Assembly: GCA_029865665.1 (NCBI GenBank)
Contig: JARXAV010000194.1
Span: forward strand, 1-7,423
Direction: 5' to 3'
Source: Flectobacillus sp.
GTDB lineage: Bacteria > Bacteroidota > Bacteroidia > Cytophagales > Spirosomataceae
DNA: 7,423 nucleotides
This document shows positions 5,816-7,423 of the stretch, one piece after another. The notes below the pieces were generated by a model. That model did not search any database. It was not told where the DNA came from and saw only the letters and a program-made list of their open reading frames with translations. Each line of letters opens with the position of its first letter. Position 1 is the first letter of the stretch. A program made the translations under genes and the position numbers.

Positions 5816-7423
5816 CAGCAATATTATCCCGTAGTTGCCCGATTTACGCAACAAGCACCCTACCCAATTTATTTGTCAGACTTTAGTAACCCTGCTCAGA
5901 CAAATTTATCAATTCAAGTACAGCAAAATGATGCAACGATTGCCTCAAGACCAATCCGTATTCGTATCTATGTAAAGGGAAATGGGTTCTTGATTCAAAG
6001 TACGGATTTGGTTCAAGATGAGCCTCCATTGATGCTGAATTATGGACAAATCTATAATTTACCTGCCCAACAGGTGGCGAATTATTTTAAACAGTACAAC
6101 TTAAAAGTTACTCCAGAACAGTACCGTCAGCCTTTTAACGAAGGAATGTTTGAGTTTGGTGTTGAAATCATCGACGTTCAAACCAGTAAGGCTATTTCGG
6201 GTATTCAGTGGTCAACTCCTGTATGGCTTACCGTAAACGAGCCTCCTGTTTGGGTACAACCTCAAAACGCCATTACAGAAAAAACAAATACACTCCAGAA
6301 TATAAATTTCCAATGGGCACCTCGACACAACAACATTGCTAATGTCGAGTACGAGTTTAGCATGACAGAAATTATTGGCAATGGAGCAACAGTAGGTAAT
6401 ATTCAAAACGTATTTTTGGCTCAACCTACCTTCTACAAAGTCAGATTGCAAGGCAACGTACTCAATTACAATGCAACCCTGCCTCCATTAGTGGCAGGGC
6501 GTGTCTATGCCTACCGAGTACAGGCAATTGCGAAACGTGGTTATGAAGATGTGGGGGTGTTTAGAAACAACGGCTATAGCGAAGTACAGTATTTTAATTA
6601 TGGAGAAAAGCTATTGCCTCCTTCCAATTTGAGAATTACTTGGAGTGAAAATAATCCGAAAGATGCAATCTTAAACTGGAAAGCAGAAGATAAACATAAA
6701 AGCTTTAACGTTGAATTCCGAGAAAAAAATACTAAAAGTGATTGGATAGCAACTGAAACAAAACCGCAAAATACAGGGCTTTATAATACGTTTACCTTCA
6801 CTAATTTAGATCCATCAAAGAATTACGAGGCTCGTGTGACGGGGATTGGCGAAGACAATCAAAAATCAGTATCTACCATATCGGAATTGAAGCTGGCTCC
6901 AATTCCATTGAAACAAGAAGAGTTGTTGTTGAAAGGCAAGGTACTATGGGCTTATCGTGCCAGTGAAGAGAATATGATGGACAATACTCCACTATCTCTA
7001 ACGGCTGATGGAACCATACGTAAGCGTGAAACCAAACATGAACCTTTTACCAATGCTACGGTAGGTGCAAAAAAATATGCCTTAGAAGGAGCAATCGTAA
7101 CGCTTTATAGTGCAGAGGAAGAGGTGACGCTCGAAAACTATAGAACAAAAACGCTAAAACGCATCGAAACCGTTAGTACTAATGCCAACGGAGAATATAC
7201 GATTAAAGGACAAAACGTCCAGCTTTTGGCAGAGGTGAAAAACCTTTATGCTATTGCCGAGTTCCAAGGAGCCGTATTCAGCCCAGCCTTGATGAAAGTC
7301 CAATTGGCGAGCAATGCAAGTGGAACAAAAACGCTAGGGGAATTAACCGTACTAGCAAATAATATTCGCTTTTCACCTAAAGTGATTGAGACAAGCAAAG
7401 AATCGGCTTTATCAAAGGATAAT
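5726..7423 (+). CDS. TANFOR-domain secreted protein with Fn3-like and CarbD-like domains (3' partial)
   Basis: The frame is open from ATG 5726 to the window end (566 codons, no stop). Residues 1-30 form a signal peptide (LAILLLLFGYFQVAA before QQYY). Residues 33-180 match the TANFOR domain as I remember it, a Bacteroidota domain named after Tannerella forsythia: YPIYLSDFSNP, a V.QND strand, IRIRIYVKGNGFLI, an L.YG..Y.L..Q.VANYF block, an NEGMFEFGVEIID strand and a closing W-x-T-VNEPPVW. Residues 185-290 and 297-392 look like fibronectin-III-like domains (FQWAPRH ... YAYRVQAIA; PPSNLRITW ... LNWKAED ... NYEARVTGI). Residues 398-545 look like CarboxypepD_reg-like folds (LKGKVLWAY, LEGAIVTLYS, VSTNANGEYTI). 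TANFOR function is not known to me. It is probably periplasmic or on the surface, in one operon with the barrel. An alternative start at 5756 gives a more standard signal peptide. Confidence 0.8.
   Translation, partial: MATISQLLFKMLKKNLAILLLLFGYFQVAAQQYYPVVARFTQQAPYPIYLSDFSNPAQTNLSIQVQQNDATIASRPIRIRIYVKGNGFLIQSTDLVQDEPPLMLNYGQIYNLPAQQVANYFKQYNLKVTPEQYRQPFNEGMFEFGVEIIDVQTSKAISGIQWSTPVWLTVNEPPVWVQPQNAITEKTNTLQNINFQWAPRHNNIANVEYEFSMTEIIGNGATVGNIQNVFLAQPTFYKVRLQGNVLNYNATLPPLVAGRVYAYRVQAIAKRGYEDVGVFRNNGYSEVQYFNYGEKLLPPSNLRITWSENNPKDAILNWKAEDKHKSFNVEFREKNTKSDWIATETKPQNTGLYNTFTFTNLDPSKNYEARVTGIGEDNQKSVSTISELKLAPIPLKQEELLLKGKVLWAYRASEENMMDNTPLSLTADGTIRKRETKHEPFTNATVGAKKYALEGAIVTLYSAEEEVTLENYRTKTLKRIETVSTNANGEYTIKGQNVQLLAEVKNLYAIAEFQGAVFSPALMKVQLASNASGTKTLGELTVLANNIRFSPKVIETSKESALSKDN
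5822..6265 (+). other. TANFOR domain
   Basis: Residues 33-180 of the third gene. Landmarks are YPIYLSDFSNP at the start, QNDATIAS, the G-N-G-F turn, the NLPAQQVANYF block, the NEGMFEFGVEIID strand and the final W.TVNEPP. The family is recognised from memory of its conserved pattern, not from a search. Confidence 0.7.

Noticed and set aside
6321..6349. 7-bp inverted repeat CTCGACA / TGTCGAG with a 15-base spacer
   Set aside because: It lies within coding sequence and is a single occurrence; no reason to call it an operator.
6477..6499. 7-bp inverted repeat CCCTGCC / GGCAGGG with a 9-base loop
   Set aside because: It is inside the TANFOR gene's coding sequence with no T-run after it; probably chance.

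Overview
The window looks like a piece of a Bacteroidota chromosome, most likely from a Cytophagales-type environmental bacterium (Spirosomaceae relatives such as Flectobacillus, Arcicella or Emticicia come to mind; this placement is inference). The reasons are an AT-rich composition, no Shine-Dalgarno sequences before the starts, signal peptides that leave Gln at +1, SprB-type repeats, a C-terminal domain resembling the type IX secretion (T9SS) sorting signal, and a TANFOR domain, which I know only from Bacteroidota.

Three genes lie on the plus strand and fill almost the whole window. (1) Bases 1-3892 are the 3' part of a very large surface protein whose start lies upstream. It has a tandem array of about six Ig-like domains (1-1630), then about six SprB-like repeats (1631-3121), two further Ig/PKD-like modules (3122-3598) and a divergent T9SS C-terminal sorting domain (3599-3889). 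(2) After an 84-base gap holding a perfect 10-bp hairpin, 3977-5707 encodes a 576-residue outer-membrane beta-barrel protein with a signal peptide and a C-terminal Phe. (3) Eighteen bases later, 5726 to the window end encodes the N-terminal 566 residues of a secreted protein: signal peptide, TANFOR domain, two fibronectin-III-like domains and a carboxypeptidase-regulatory-like (CarbD) region. It is still open at base 7423.

All three products are predicted to leave the cytoplasm. A plausible reading (inference) is one cell-surface assembly: a long filamentous adhesin exported by T9SS, a beta-barrel that could anchor, export or display it, and a multidomain TANFOR protein that could be a further surface component. 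The layout recalls sprB-sprF of gliding Flavobacterium, where a SprB-repeat adhesin is followed by its dedicated outer-membrane partner. However, the barrel here is longer than SprF and lacks the PorP/SprF N-terminal signature, so it may be a different solution to the same problem.

I see no tRNA, rRNA, CRISPR array, insertion sequence or integrase in the window. The minus-strand open frames are shadows of the three genes.
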